Positions 56,466 to 64,000 of a stretch of 64,000 bases of DNA are shown here, one piece after another. Source of the stretch: Geminicoccaceae bacterium. Lineage in GTDB: Bacteria > Pseudomonadota > Alphaproteobacteria > Geminicoccales > Geminicoccaceae. A program made the position numbers and the translations under genes. Numbering within the stretch: position 1 is the first letter of the stretch; every line of letters begins with the position of its first letter. The notes below the pieces were generated by a model that worked only from the letters and a program-made list of their open reading frames with translations, was not told the origin of the DNA and did not search any database. Where the stretch lies: NCBI GenBank assembly GCA_025062095.1, contig JANXAZ010000016.1, forward strand, positions 1 to 64,000, in the 5' to 3' direction.

Positions 56466-56542
56466 TGGTCGGAGCGGCGTGATTTGAACACGCGACCCCT
56501 GCCTCCCGAAAGCAGTGCTCTACCAGGCTGAGCTACGCTCCG
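56466..56542 (-). tRNA. tRNA-Pro (anticodon CGG)
   Basis: Folds by hand into a full cloverleaf: acceptor CGGAGCG / CGCTCCG, T8-A9, D stem GCTC / GAGC, anticodon stem CTGCT / GGCAG (closing T-G wobble) with loop TTCGGGA, T stem GCGTG / CACGC with TTCAAAT loop, discriminator A and encoded CCA. Anticodon CGG at 34-36 reads CCG, a heavily used proline codon here. Confidence 0.96.
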
Positions 56543-56597
56543 ACCGGGGCCGCCCGAGGAGATAATCGGCTGCCGCGCGACCCGCAAGTCCCGCCCC

Positions 56598-57611
56598 TCA
56601 ATAGGCGCGCTCGATGCAGAAATCGACGAGCCCCGCGAGCACCTCGCGAACCTGCGAGCGCGGGAAGACGGCGATCGCCTCTTTGGCGCTGCGCCCGTAC
56701 GCGCGCGCCCGCTCGAGCGTGGCCTCGATCGCCCCGTGGCGGGCGAGCAGACGCTGCGCTTCGGCGAGGTCGGTGTCGGTCTGCTCGCAGCGTTCGAGCG
56801 TGCGCCGCCAGAAGGCCCGCTCGCTCTCGTCGCCGCGCGCGAAGGCGACGAGGACGGGCAGCGTGACCTTGCCCTCGCGGAAGTCGTCGCCGACCGTCTT
56901 GCCGAGCTCGCTCTGGCGCGCGCAATAGTCGAGCGCGTCGTCCACGAGCTGGAAAGCGATGCCGAGCGCCTCTCCGTAGGCGCGCAGGGCCATCCGCTCC
57001 GGTTCCGGCCGCCGGGCCACCACCGCTCCCACCTCGCAGGCGGCACGGAAGAGGGCCGCCGTCTTGCCGGTGATCATGGCGAGATAGGCTTCTTCGCTCG
57101 TGCTCGTGTCGTTGGCGGTGACGAGCTGCAGGACCTCGCCCTCGGCGATCACCGCCGAGGCGTCGGCGAGGATGCGCAGGACCTCGAGGTCGCCCACCTG
57201 GACCATGAGCTGGAAGGCGCGCGAGAAGAGGAAATCGCCCACGAGCACCGGCGCCTTGTTGCCCCACACCGCGTTCGCCGTCGCTTTGCCGCGTCGCAGT
57301 TCGCTCTCGTCGACCACGTCGTCGTGGAGCAGGGTGGCGGTGTGGATGAACTCGACCGCGGTCGCGAGCGCCAGGTGATGCTCGCCGCGATAGCCGCACA
57401 GGCGGGCGGCGAGCAAGGTGAGCATCGGCCGGATGCGCTTGCCGCCGGCGGCGATGAGATGCCGCGCGAGCTCGGGGATGAGCGGGACCCGACTCTCGAG
57501 CCGTTCCAGGATGAGCCGGTTGACCCGGGCCATGTCCTCGGCCACGAGTGCTTGCGCCTCTTCGAGCGCCGAGCGGGTCGCTCGCTGCTCTTTCGCTGCT
57601 GCTACCGACAC
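56598..57611 (-). CDS. ispB: Polyprenyl (octaprenyl/decaprenyl) diphosphate synthase
   Basis: 337 residues, GTG start at 57611. First Asp-rich motif 'LLHDDVVDES' (Asp97, 98, 101) and second 'QLVDDALDY' (Asp224, 225, 228), 'GGKRIRPML' for IPP binding and 'GKTAALFRAACEVGA'. Small residues upstream of the first motif ('FIHTATLL') fit a long-chain product, the ubiquinone side chain. Divergent from the methyltransferase gene. Confidence 0.93.
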   Translation of the reverse strand: MSVAAAKEQRATRSALEEAQALVAEDMARVNRLILERLESRVPLIPELARHLIAAGGKRIRPMLTLLAARLCGYRGEHHLALATAVEFIHTATLLHDDVVDESELRRGKATANAVWGNKAPVLVGDFLFSRAFQLMVQVGDLEVLRILADASAVIAEGEVLQLVTANDTSTSEEAYLAMITGKTAALFRAACEVGAVVARRPEPERMALRAYGEALGIAFQLVDDALDYCARQSELGKTVGDDFREGKVTLPVLVAFARGDESERAFWRRTLERCEQTDTDLAEAQRLLARHGAIEATLERARAYGRSAKEAIAVFPRSQVREVLAGLVDFCIERAY

Positions 57612-57688
57612 GAGGCTGCTCCCTCGACCCGCTTGCGCGCGCGGATCGTGTCGGGGAACTGCTTAACGGCTGGGGAAGCGACTGGCAA

Positions 57689-58456
57689 ATGCGGCTCTTC
57701 GCCGAAGACACGAACCCGAGCGCACGAGCGCCGACGCGCGATCGGCTGCTCGGGGGCAGGGTCGTCATCCTCCAGCCGCGCAGCGGCTATCGCGCGGCGA
57801 TCGATCCCGTGCTGCTCGCCGCCGCCGTCGCCGCCGCGCCGGGCGAGAGCGTGCTCGATGCCGGCTGCGGGACGGGCGCCGCCGCGCTCTGCCTGGCGGC
57901 GCGGTCGCCCGAGGTACGCGTGGTGGGACTCGAGCGCGATCCCGAGATCGCCGCGCTGGCGCGGGAAAGCGTCGCCCTCAACGGATGGGAGGGGCGCGTG
58001 CGGGTGATCACCGGCGATCTCTTGCGGCCGCCGGGCGAGCTGCGGCGTACCGGGTTCTCCTGGGTGATGAGCAACCCGCCCCATCTCGAGCCGAGTCGCG
58101 CCCGTCCTCCGGCGGAAGGCGGGAGGCGCGCGGCGCGGATCGAGAGTGTTTCTTTGGCGGATTGGATCGCGGCCTGCCTGGCGCGGCTCCTCCCCGGCGG
58201 CCGGATCGTGCTCGTCCACCGCGCCGACCGGCTCGCCGATCTCCTCGCCGCACTGCGCGGGCGCAGCGGCGAGATCACCGTTTTCCCGTTGTGGCCCAAG
58301 GCGGAAGAGCCGGCGCGGCGGGTGCTCGTGCGCGCGCGCAAAGGCTCGCGGGCGCCCTGCCGCTTGCTGCCCGGGCTCGTCTTGCACCGCGCCGACGGGA
58401 CCTTTACCGAGGCGGCCGAGGCGATCTTGCGCGAAGCCGAGCCTCTCGCATGGTGA
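57689..58456 (+). CDS. AdoMet-dependent methyltransferase, TrmN6/HemK-like
   Basis: 255 residues from ATG at 57689. Motif I 'VLDAGCGTGAAALCLAAR' (~53) and catalytic 'SNPPHLEPSRAR' (~130), which is NPPY/F in N6-adenine or glutamine methyltransferases; here the fourth residue is His. Layout ('RSGYRAAIDPVLLAAA' before motif I) is that of tRNA1(Val) A37 N6-methyltransferases. Stop overlaps the S49 peptidase start. Confidence 0.87.
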   Translation: MRLFAEDTNPSARAPTRDRLLGGRVVILQPRSGYRAAIDPVLLAAAVAAAPGESVLDAGCGTGAAALCLAARSPEVRVVGLERDPEIAALARESVALNGWEGRVRVITGDLLRPPGELRRTGFSWVMSNPPHLEPSRARPPAEGGRRAARIESVSLADWIAACLARLLPGGRIVLVHRADRLADLLAALRGRSGEITVFPLWPKAEEPARRVLVRARKGSRAPCRLLPGLVLHRADGTFTEAAEAILREAEPLAW

Positions 58457-59304
58457 GCCCCGCCGCCCCGCCCGTACGAACGCGGCCGTTCTGGGCGTTC
58501 TGGCGCCGGCCGGTGTTCGTGCCGGCGATCCGCCTGCACGGAGTGATCGGCGCTTTTCCGCTGCGCGGACCGGGATTGGCGCTGTTCGGGCTCGAGCGGG
58601 CGATCGACCGGGCGTTCGGCGTCCGCCGCGCCCCGGCGGTCGCCCTGATCGTCAACTGTCCCGGTGGAGCCCCGGTGCAGGCCGCGCTCATCGCCCGCCG
58701 CATCCGCCGGCTCGCGGAGCAGAAGCGCCGCACGGTGCTGGCCTTCGTCGAAGACGTCGCGACGTCCGGTGGTTATTGGCTGGCCACCGCCGCCGACGAG
58801 ATCTTCGTCGAAGCCTCTTCGATCGTCGGCTCGATCGGCGTGATCAGCGCCGGCTTCGGCTTCGCGGAGGCCCTCGCGCGCCTGGGAATCGAGCGCCGGG
58901 TGCACACGAGCGGCGCGCGCAAGAGCTTTCTCGATCCGTTCCGCCCCGAACGCCCGGAGGACGTGGCGCTTCTGGCCGAACTCCAGGCCGAGATCCACGA
59001 GCGGTTCAAAGAGCAGGTCCGAAGCCGCCGCGCCGGTCGGCTCAGGGCGAGCGAGGAAGAGCTCTTCGACGGTCGCGTCTGGACCGGGGCGCGGGCGGTC
59101 GAGCTCGGCCTCGCCGACGGCGTGGGCGAGATCCGCACGGTGCTCGAGGAACGCTACGGGCCCGAGGTGGTGGTGAGCGTGGTCAACCCCCCGCGCCGAC
59201 GGTTCCTCGAACGGTTCGGATTTTCGGCGCTCGCGAGCGAGGCCACGGCCGCGGTCTTGGCGATGCTCGAGGAACGGGCCATGTTGCGGCGTCTGGGGCT
59301 GTGA
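58450..59304 (+). CDS. S49 family (SohB/SppA-like) peptidase
   Basis: 284 residues from ATG 58450 (or GTG 58453, which overlaps the methyltransferase stop as GTGA). Catalytic Ser106 in 'VATSGGYWLA' and Lys158 in 'GARKSFLDPFRP' form the S49 dyad; 'SSIVGSIGVI' lines the active site. No clear membrane helix, unlike E. coli SppA/SohB, so possibly cytosolic or peripheral. It is the half-length, single-domain form. Confidence 0.9.
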   Translation: MVSPAAPPVRTRPFWAFWRRPVFVPAIRLHGVIGAFPLRGPGLALFGLERAIDRAFGVRRAPAVALIVNCPGGAPVQAALIARRIRRLAEQKRRTVLAFVEDVATSGGYWLATAADEIFVEASSIVGSIGVISAGFGFAEALARLGIERRVHTSGARKSFLDPFRPERPEDVALLAELQAEIHERFKEQVRSRRAGRLRASEEELFDGRVWTGARAVELGLADGVGEIRTVLEERYGPEVVVSVVNPPRRRFLERFGFSALASEATAAVLAMLEERAMLRRLGL

Positions 59305-59320
59305 GCGGCGGAAGGCGGCG

Positions 59321-59572
59321 ATGTTCACCTTGAGCTTCGGCAAGATCCTGCTCGTGCTCCTCGTGATCGTCGCCGCCTGGAAGGGGTGGCGGCTCCTCGC
59401 TGCAGTGCAACGCAAGCTGACCCAAGCCGATCGTCGCGCACCGGCTCCGCAGGCGACCGCCGCCGCGCCCCCCGAGGCCACCGATCTCGTCCGCTGTCCG
59501 CGCTGCGGGGTCTGGGTGCCGAACGGGACCTGGTGCCCGAGCGTGGAAGCGTGCACGCTGCGGCGGAGTTGA
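59321..59572 (+). CDS. Small membrane protein with C-terminal zinc-ribbon-like motif
   Basis: 83 residues. Helix at about 6-24 ('FGKILLVLLVIVAAWKGWRLL'), a Pro/Ala linker, then 'LVRCPRCGVWVPNGTWCPS' and a fourth Cys ('EACTL'), a possible Cys4 zinc site. Resembles the PP0621-type short membrane/zinc-ribbon proteins. 16 nt after the S49 peptidase, so probably in the same operon. Function unknown. Confidence 0.75.
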   Translation: MFTLSFGKILLVLLVIVAAWKGWRLLAAVQRKLTQADRRAPAPQATAAAPPEATDLVRCPRCGVWVPNGTWCPSVEACTLRRS

Positions 59573-59647
59573 ACGCCGCATCCGCCTTGACCGGGTACCG
59601 AGGGCGCCTCTAGACCTCGCCGCACCGCAGCACGAAGGCGCGACCAG

Positions 59648-60523
59648 GTGGCCCGCACGCGCGCTCCGAGCTTCCAAGATCTCGTCTTGCGCCTCCAGCA
59701 CTTCTGGAGCGAACGGGGCTGCGTGATCCTGCAGCCTTACGACATGGAAGTGGGCGCCGGGACCTTTCATCCGGCGACGACCTTGCGCGCGCTCGGGCCC
59801 GAGCCCTGGCGAGCGGCCTATGTGCAGCCCTCGCGGCGGCCGACCGACGGCCGCTACGGCGAAAATCCCAATCGCCTGCAGCACTACTACCAGTTCCAGG
59901 TCATCCTGAAACCTTCCCCCCCGGATATTCAGGAGATTTATCTCGAGAGTCTCGCAGCACTGGGCATCGATCCGCTTCTGCACGACATCCGCTTCGTCGA
60001 GGACGACTGGGAGAGCCCCACCCTCGGTGCCTGGGGTCTGGGCTGGGAGGTCTGGTGCGACGGGATGGAGGTGACTCAGTTCACCTACTTCCAACAGGTG
60101 GGCGGGATCGACTGCAAGCCGGTATCGGGCGAGCTCACTTACGGCCTCGAGCGCCTGGCCATGTACGTGCAGGGGATCGAGAACGTCTTCGAGCTCGACT
60201 TCAACGGTGCCGGCGTCACGTACGGCGACGTGTTCCTCGAGGCCGAGCGCCAGTTCTCCGCTCACAATTTCGAATACGCCACCGTCGAGCGGCTGTTCCG
60301 GCACTTCGAGGACGCCGAGGCGGAATGTCGGCACCTGCTCGCGCACGGGCTCGTCCTCCCGGCCTACGATCAATGCCTGAAGGCGAGCCATCTCTTCAAT
60401 CTCCTGGACGCGCGCGGAGCGATCGGCGTCGCCGAGCGCCAGGCCTACATCTTGCGCGTGCGCGCCCTCGCCAAGGCCTGCTGCGAGGCCTGGCTTTCCG
60501 CCCGCGGTCACGGCACGGGCTGA
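59648..60523 (+). CDS. glyQ: Glycyl-tRNA synthetase alpha subunit
   Basis: 291 residues, GTG start at 59648. '[31 protein letters not shown]' region, '[20 protein letters not shown]' and '[27 protein letters not shown]' are typical of the bacterial alpha2beta2 GlyRS. 4 nt before glyS. Confidence 0.97.
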   Translation: MARTRAPSFQDLVLRLQHFWSERGCVILQPYDMEVGAGTFHPATTLRALGPEPWRAAYVQPSRRPTDGRYGENPNRLQHYYQFQVILKPSPPDIQEIYLESLAALGIDPLLHDIRFVEDDWESPTLGAWGLGWEVWCDGMEVTQFTYFQQVGGIDCKPVSGELTYGLERLAMYVQGIENVFELDFNGAGVTYGDVFLEAERQFSAHNFEYATVERLFRHFEDAEAECRHLLAHGLVLPAYDQCLKASHLFNLLDARGAIGVAERQAYILRVRALAKACCEAWLSARGHGTG

Positions 60524-60527
60524 GGCG

Positions 60528-62612
60528 ATGGCCGAGCTCTTGCTCGAGCTCCTCTCGGAAGAGATCCCGGCGCGCATGCAAGAGCCGGCGCGGCGCGATC
60601 TCGCCGAGCTCTTGTCCGGTCTGTTCGCCGAGGCCGGGCTGAGCTTCGATCGGCTGCGCACCTTCGCCACCCCGCGGCGGCTCGTCGCGGTGGTCGAGGG
60701 TCTGCCGGCGCGCACCCCCGATCGCGTGAGCGAGCGCCGCGGCCCGCGCGAGGACGCGCCGGTCGCGGCGATCGAGGGCTTCAAACGCTCTTTGCCCCGC
60801 GAGGGGGTGACGATCGAGGTGCGGGAGGAGAAGAAGGGCAGGGTCCTCTACGCCCGCATCCGCGAAGCCGGCACGCCTACGCGGGAGCTTCTGGCTTCCC
60901 GGCTGCCCGATCTTCTCGCCCGCTTTCCTTGGCCCAAGGCCATGCGCTGGGGCGAGGGCGAAGCGCGCTGGATCCGCCCCTTGCGTTCGATCCTGTGCCT
61001 GTTCGACGGCGAGGTCGTGCCCTTCGTCTTCGCCGGGGTCCGCGCCGGTGCGACGACGAGCGGGCATCGTTTCATGGCTCCGGCGCCCTTGCGCCCCGCC
61101 GACTTCGACGAGTACGCCCGAGCCCTGTTCGCGGCCAAGGTCGTGCTCGACGGCGAGGAGCGCAAGCGGCGGATCCGCGAAGGGGCGGAAGAGCTCGCCC
61201 GCCGCGAAGGCCTCGCGCTCGTTCCGGACGAGGCGCTCGTCGAGGAGATCGCCGGACTCGTGGAATGGCCGGTGCCGCTTCTCGGGCGCATCGATCCCGC
61301 CTTCATGGACATCCCGAGCGAGGTGCTGGTGCTCACCATGCGCCAGAACCAGCGCTACCTGGCGCTGCGGACCCCGGACGGCCGGCTCGCCCCGCGCTTC
61401 GTCGTGGTGGCGAACATCGAAGCGCGCGACGGCGGGGCGGCGATCGTCGCCGGGAACGAGCGCGTCCTGCGGGCGCGGCTGTGGGACGCCCGCTTTTTCT
61501 GGGAGCAGGACAAAAAACAAAGCCTCGAGAGCCGCTTGCCCAAGCTCGCCGCGATGGTCTTCCACGAGAAGCTGGGAAGCCAGGGCGAGCGGGCGGAGCG
61601 GCTCGTCGCCCTCGCCGGCGAGCTGTGCCGTTTCGTCCCCGGGGCCGATCGGCTGCTCGCCGAACGCGCGGCGCTGCTCGCCAAGGCCGATCTGCTCACC
61701 GGCATGGTGGGCGAGTTCCCCGAACTCCAAGGGATCATGGGCGGGCATTACGCGCGTCTCCAAGGCGAACCCGAGGCGGTGGCGCGCGCGATCGCCGAAC
61801 ACTACGCGCCCAAGGGTCCCACCGACCGCTGCCCGCGCGCGCCCGAGAGCGTGGTCGTGGCGCTCGCCGATCGCATCGATCAGCTCGTCGGGTTCTTCGC
61901 CGTCGGCATCCGGCCCACCGGGACCAAGGATCCCTTCGCCCTGCGCCGCGCGGCCTCGGGAGTCGTTCGGCTGGTGAGCGAGAACGGGCTCCGATTGCCG
62001 CTCAAGCGCGCTTTCGCCGCCGCCCTCGCCGGATACGGTGCGCGCCTGGGGGAGGTGGACGGGGCGGCGCTGGCCGAGGAACTCGTGCGGTTTCTCGCCG
62101 ATCGGCTGGTCGTGCATCTGAGAGGCGAGGGGATCCGGCACGACCACATCGACGCCGTGCTCGCGGTCGGTCTCGACGACGATCTCGTGCGCCTGCAGGC
62201 CCGCGTGCGGGCTCTCAAGGCCTTTCTCGAAAGCGAGGAAGGGCGCGATCTCCTGGCGGGATATCGGCGCGCCACGGGCATCGTCGCCATCGAGGAGCGC
62301 AAGGACGGGCGCAGCTATCGCGGCGAGCCTTCGCCCGCGCTGTTGCGGGCACCGGAGGAGATCGCGCTGTTCGAGGCGCTTGCGAGCGCCCGGGTGCGCA
62401 TCGGCGCGGCGCTCGCGGCCGAGGATTGGACGGGGGCGATGGCCGCGCTCGCCACGCTGCGCGGTCCGGTGGACCGTTTCTTCGAGCGGGTGATGGTCAA
62501 CGTGCCGGAAGCCGAGCTCCGCGTTAACCGATTGTTCATGCTGTCGCGAATAGGAACGGCCCTGGGCGAGGTGGCCGATTTCGCCCGCATCGAGGAACCC
62601 GGGCGCGGCTGA
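60528..62612 (+). CDS. glyS: Glycyl-tRNA synthetase beta subunit
   Basis: 694 residues. Opens 'MAELLLELLSEEIPARMQ', contains 'FPWPKAMRWGEGEARWIRPLRS' region, 'NIEARDGG', 'ARFFWEQDKKQSLESRLPKL' and C-terminal 'FFERVMVNVPEAELRVNRLFML'. HD-like and anticodon domains present; normal length. Pairs with glyQ. Confidence 0.97.
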   Translation: MAELLLELLSEEIPARMQEPARRDLAELLSGLFAEAGLSFDRLRTFATPRRLVAVVEGLPARTPDRVSERRGPREDAPVAAIEGFKRSLPREGVTIEVREEKKGRVLYARIREAGTPTRELLASRLPDLLARFPWPKAMRWGEGEARWIRPLRSILCLFDGEVVPFVFAGVRAGATTSGHRFMAPAPLRPADFDEYARALFAAKVVLDGEERKRRIREGAEELARREGLALVPDEALVEEIAGLVEWPVPLLGRIDPAFMDIPSEVLVLTMRQNQRYLALRTPDGRLAPRFVVVANIEARDGGAAIVAGNERVLRARLWDARFFWEQDKKQSLESRLPKLAAMVFHEKLGSQGERAERLVALAGELCRFVPGADRLLAERAALLAKADLLTGMVGEFPELQGIMGGHYARLQGEPEAVARAIAEHYAPKGPTDRCPRAPESVVVALADRIDQLVGFFAVGIRPTGTKDPFALRRAASGVVRLVSENGLRLPLKRAFAAALAGYGARLGEVDGAALAEELVRFLADRLVVHLRGEGIRHDHIDAVLAVGLDDDLVRLQARVRALKAFLESEEGRDLLAGYRRATGIVAIEERKDGRSYRGEPSPALLRAPEEIALFEALASARVRIGAALAAEDWTGAMAALATLRGPVDRFFERVMVNVPEAELRVNRLFMLSRIGTALGEVADFARIEEPGRG

Positions 62613-62664
62613 GAAGCCCCTCGGGCTCGCGACCGTTCGCGGCGACGCAGGGTACGGGGGCGAG

Positions 62665-64000
62665 ATGAGCGACGAGAAGAAATGGGTGTTCAGCTTCGGC
62701 CGCCGGCGCGTGGACGGAGCCGCGCACCAACGCGCGCTTCTGGGCGGCAAGGGCGCGAATTTGGCGGAAATGGCGGCCTTGGGCCTGCCCGTGCCGCCCG
62801 GGTTCACCATCTCCACCGAGGTCTGCGCCTATTATTACCGTCACGACCGCGGCTATCCGCCGGGGCTGCGCGCGCAGGTCGAAGAGGCCCTGCGGCTGGT
62901 CGAAGACGACGTCGGCGCGCGCTTCGGCGATCCCGACGATCCGCTTCTCGTCTCGGTGCGCTCGGGCGCCCCCGTATCCATGCCCGGGATGATGGACACG
63001 GTCCTCAACCTCGGCCTCGACGACCGCACGGTGGAAGGCCTCGCGCGCAAGAGCGGCGATCGCCGCTTCGCCTTCGACAGCTACCGCCGCTTCATCCAGA
63101 TGTACGGCGACGTCGTCCTGGGCATCGACCACTATCTGTTCGAGGAGCGGCTGGAGGCGATCAAGCGCGAGTACGGCGTGCGCTTCGACCACGAGCTCGG
63201 TGCGGGCGCGCTCGAAGAGCTCGTGCGGAGCTACAAGGCGCTCGTGCGGCGCGAGCTCGGCCGCGAGTTCCCGCAAGACCCGCACGAACAGCTGTGGGGT
63301 GCCATCGGCGCGGTGTTCGGTTCCTGGATGAACCAGCGCGCCCAGACCTATCGCAAGCTCCACAACATCCCCCAGGACATGGGCACGGCGGTCACCGTCC
63401 AGGCCATGGTCTTCGGCAACATGGGCGAGGACTGCTGCACCGGTGTCGCCTTCACGCGCAATCCCTCCACCGGCGAGCGCAGCTATTACGGCGAATATCT
63501 CGTCAACGCCCAGGGCGAGGACGTGGTCGCGGGCATCCGGACCCCCCAGCCGCTCTCCCGCGCCATGGCGAAAGCGGGGGGTGGTGATCCCGAGCAGTCG
63601 ATGGAAGCGCGGATGCCCGAGGCCTATGCCGCCCTCGTCGCGGTCTTCGACCGCCTCGAGCGGCACTACCGGGACATGCAGGACATCGAGTTCACGGTGC
63701 AACAAGGCCGGCTGTTCGTGCTCCAGACCCGCGCCGGCAAGCGCACGGCGCAAGCCGCACTCAAGATCGCCGTGGACATGGCCCACGAGGGGCTGATCAG
63801 CCGCGAGGAAGCGATCCTGCGCGTCGATCCGGCCTCTTTGGACCAGCTCTTGCACCCGACCCTCGACCCCAAGGCGGAGCGGCGGGTGATCGCCAAGGGT
63901 CTGCCCGCCTCGCCCGGTGCGGTCTCGGGCAAGGTGGTCTTGAGCGCGGAAGAGGCGGAACGTCTCGCCGCCCAAGGCGAAGCGGTGATCCTCGTGCGCA
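62665..64000 (+). CDS. ppdK: Pyruvate, phosphate dikinase (N-terminal part)
   Basis: 445 codons visible; continues past the window. 'LGGKGANLAEMAALGLPVPPGFTISTEVC' region, 'VRSGAPVSMPGMMDTVLNLGL' and 'QMYGDVVLGI' form the ATP-grasp nucleotide domain; 'GLPASPGAVSGKVVLS' at ~412 begins the swivelling phosphohistidine domain. The catalytic His lies outside. Interconverts pyruvate and PEP with ATP and phosphate. Glycyl-tRNA synthetase genes next to ppdK are usual in this group. Confidence 0.96.
   Translation, partial: MSDEKKWVFSFGRRRVDGAAHQRALLGGKGANLAEMAALGLPVPPGFTISTEVCAYYYRHDRGYPPGLRAQVEEALRLVEDDVGARFGDPDDPLLVSVRSGAPVSMPGMMDTVLNLGLDDRTVEGLARKSGDRRFAFDSYRRFIQMYGDVVLGIDHYLFEERLEAIKREYGVRFDHELGAGALEELVRSYKALVRRELGREFPQDPHEQLWGAIGAVFGSWMNQRAQTYRKLHNIPQDMGTAVTVQAMVFGNMGEDCCTGVAFTRNPSTGERSYYGEYLVNAQGEDVVAGIRTPQPLSRAMAKAGGGDPEQSMEARMPEAYAALVAVFDRLERHYRDMQDIEFTVQQGRLFVLQTRAGKRTAQAALKIAVDMAHEGLISREEAILRVDPASLDQLLHPTLDPKAERRVIAKGLPASPGAVSGKVVLSAEEAERLAAQGEAVILVR

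Overview
The window is very GC-rich (about 70 % by eye) bacterial chromosome. It is densely coded, and many neighbouring genes are coupled by 4-nt ATGA or GTGA overlaps. Gene order points to an alphaproteobacterium of Rhodospirillales/Geminicoccales type: trpF-trpB-trpA-accD-folC in one run, a MotA-like/OmpA-like pair divergent from a DUF3775 gene, and glyQ-glyS-ppdK. I cannot name a genus. I see no phage, insertion sequence, CRISPR array or rRNA, and no recognisable transcription-factor gene. High GC leaves long open frames opposite real genes; these were discarded.

Layout. 1-4730 (minus): an envelope cluster of a MotA/ExbB-like channel protein, an OmpA-domain stalk protein, a small two-helix membrane protein and a long membrane-anchored coiled-coil protein cut by the window edge. 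4884-5270: DUF3775. 5284-12598 (minus): folC, accD, trpA, trpB, trpF, then aroC and fabI. 12638-18235 (minus): a 1,865-residue membrane protein whose C-terminal half resembles the GH94 end of cyclic beta-glucan synthase, with no visible glucosyltransferase domain. 18426-23660 (minus): four tightly packed genes for an FAD/Fe-S dehydrogenase, a PRPP synthetase-like enzyme, an alpha/beta hydrolase and a phosphoribosyltransferase. 23804-25003 (plus): a serine-glyoxylate-type aminotransferase behind a hairpin that covers its ribosome site.

25045-28801 (minus): a NitT/TauT-type ABC importer with two permeases and an extra small membrane protein. 28924-33061 (minus): rpmI, rplT, pheS, pheT. 33161-36121 (minus): a tripartite tricarboxylate transporter (tctC-tctB-tctA). 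36203-39384: prmA and a UvrD/PcrA helicase. 39537-42891: an SDR dehydrogenase facing a dimethylformamidase-like pair. 43000-45654: secA. 45750-48273: an aldehyde dehydrogenase divergent from a TehA/SLAC1-like channel, with an AT-rich palindrome between them.

48341-53088 (plus): a ketoglutarate-semialdehyde-dehydrogenase-like enzyme with a complete TRAP transporter and a small lipoprotein. 53183-56076: korA-korB, a 2-oxoacid:ferredoxin oxidoreductase. Then a rhodanese, tRNA-Pro(CGG), a polyprenyl diphosphate synthase, a methyltransferase with an S49 peptidase and a small zinc-ribbon membrane protein, glyQ-glyS, and the start of ppdK.

The metabolic theme is a heterotroph importing organic acids through three different carrier types (ABC, TTT, TRAP) and channelling at least some carbon towards 2-oxoglutarate. 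The most unusual loci are the GH94 membrane protein, the extended MotA/OmpA cluster, the dimethylformamidase-like pair and the aminotransferase leader hairpin.
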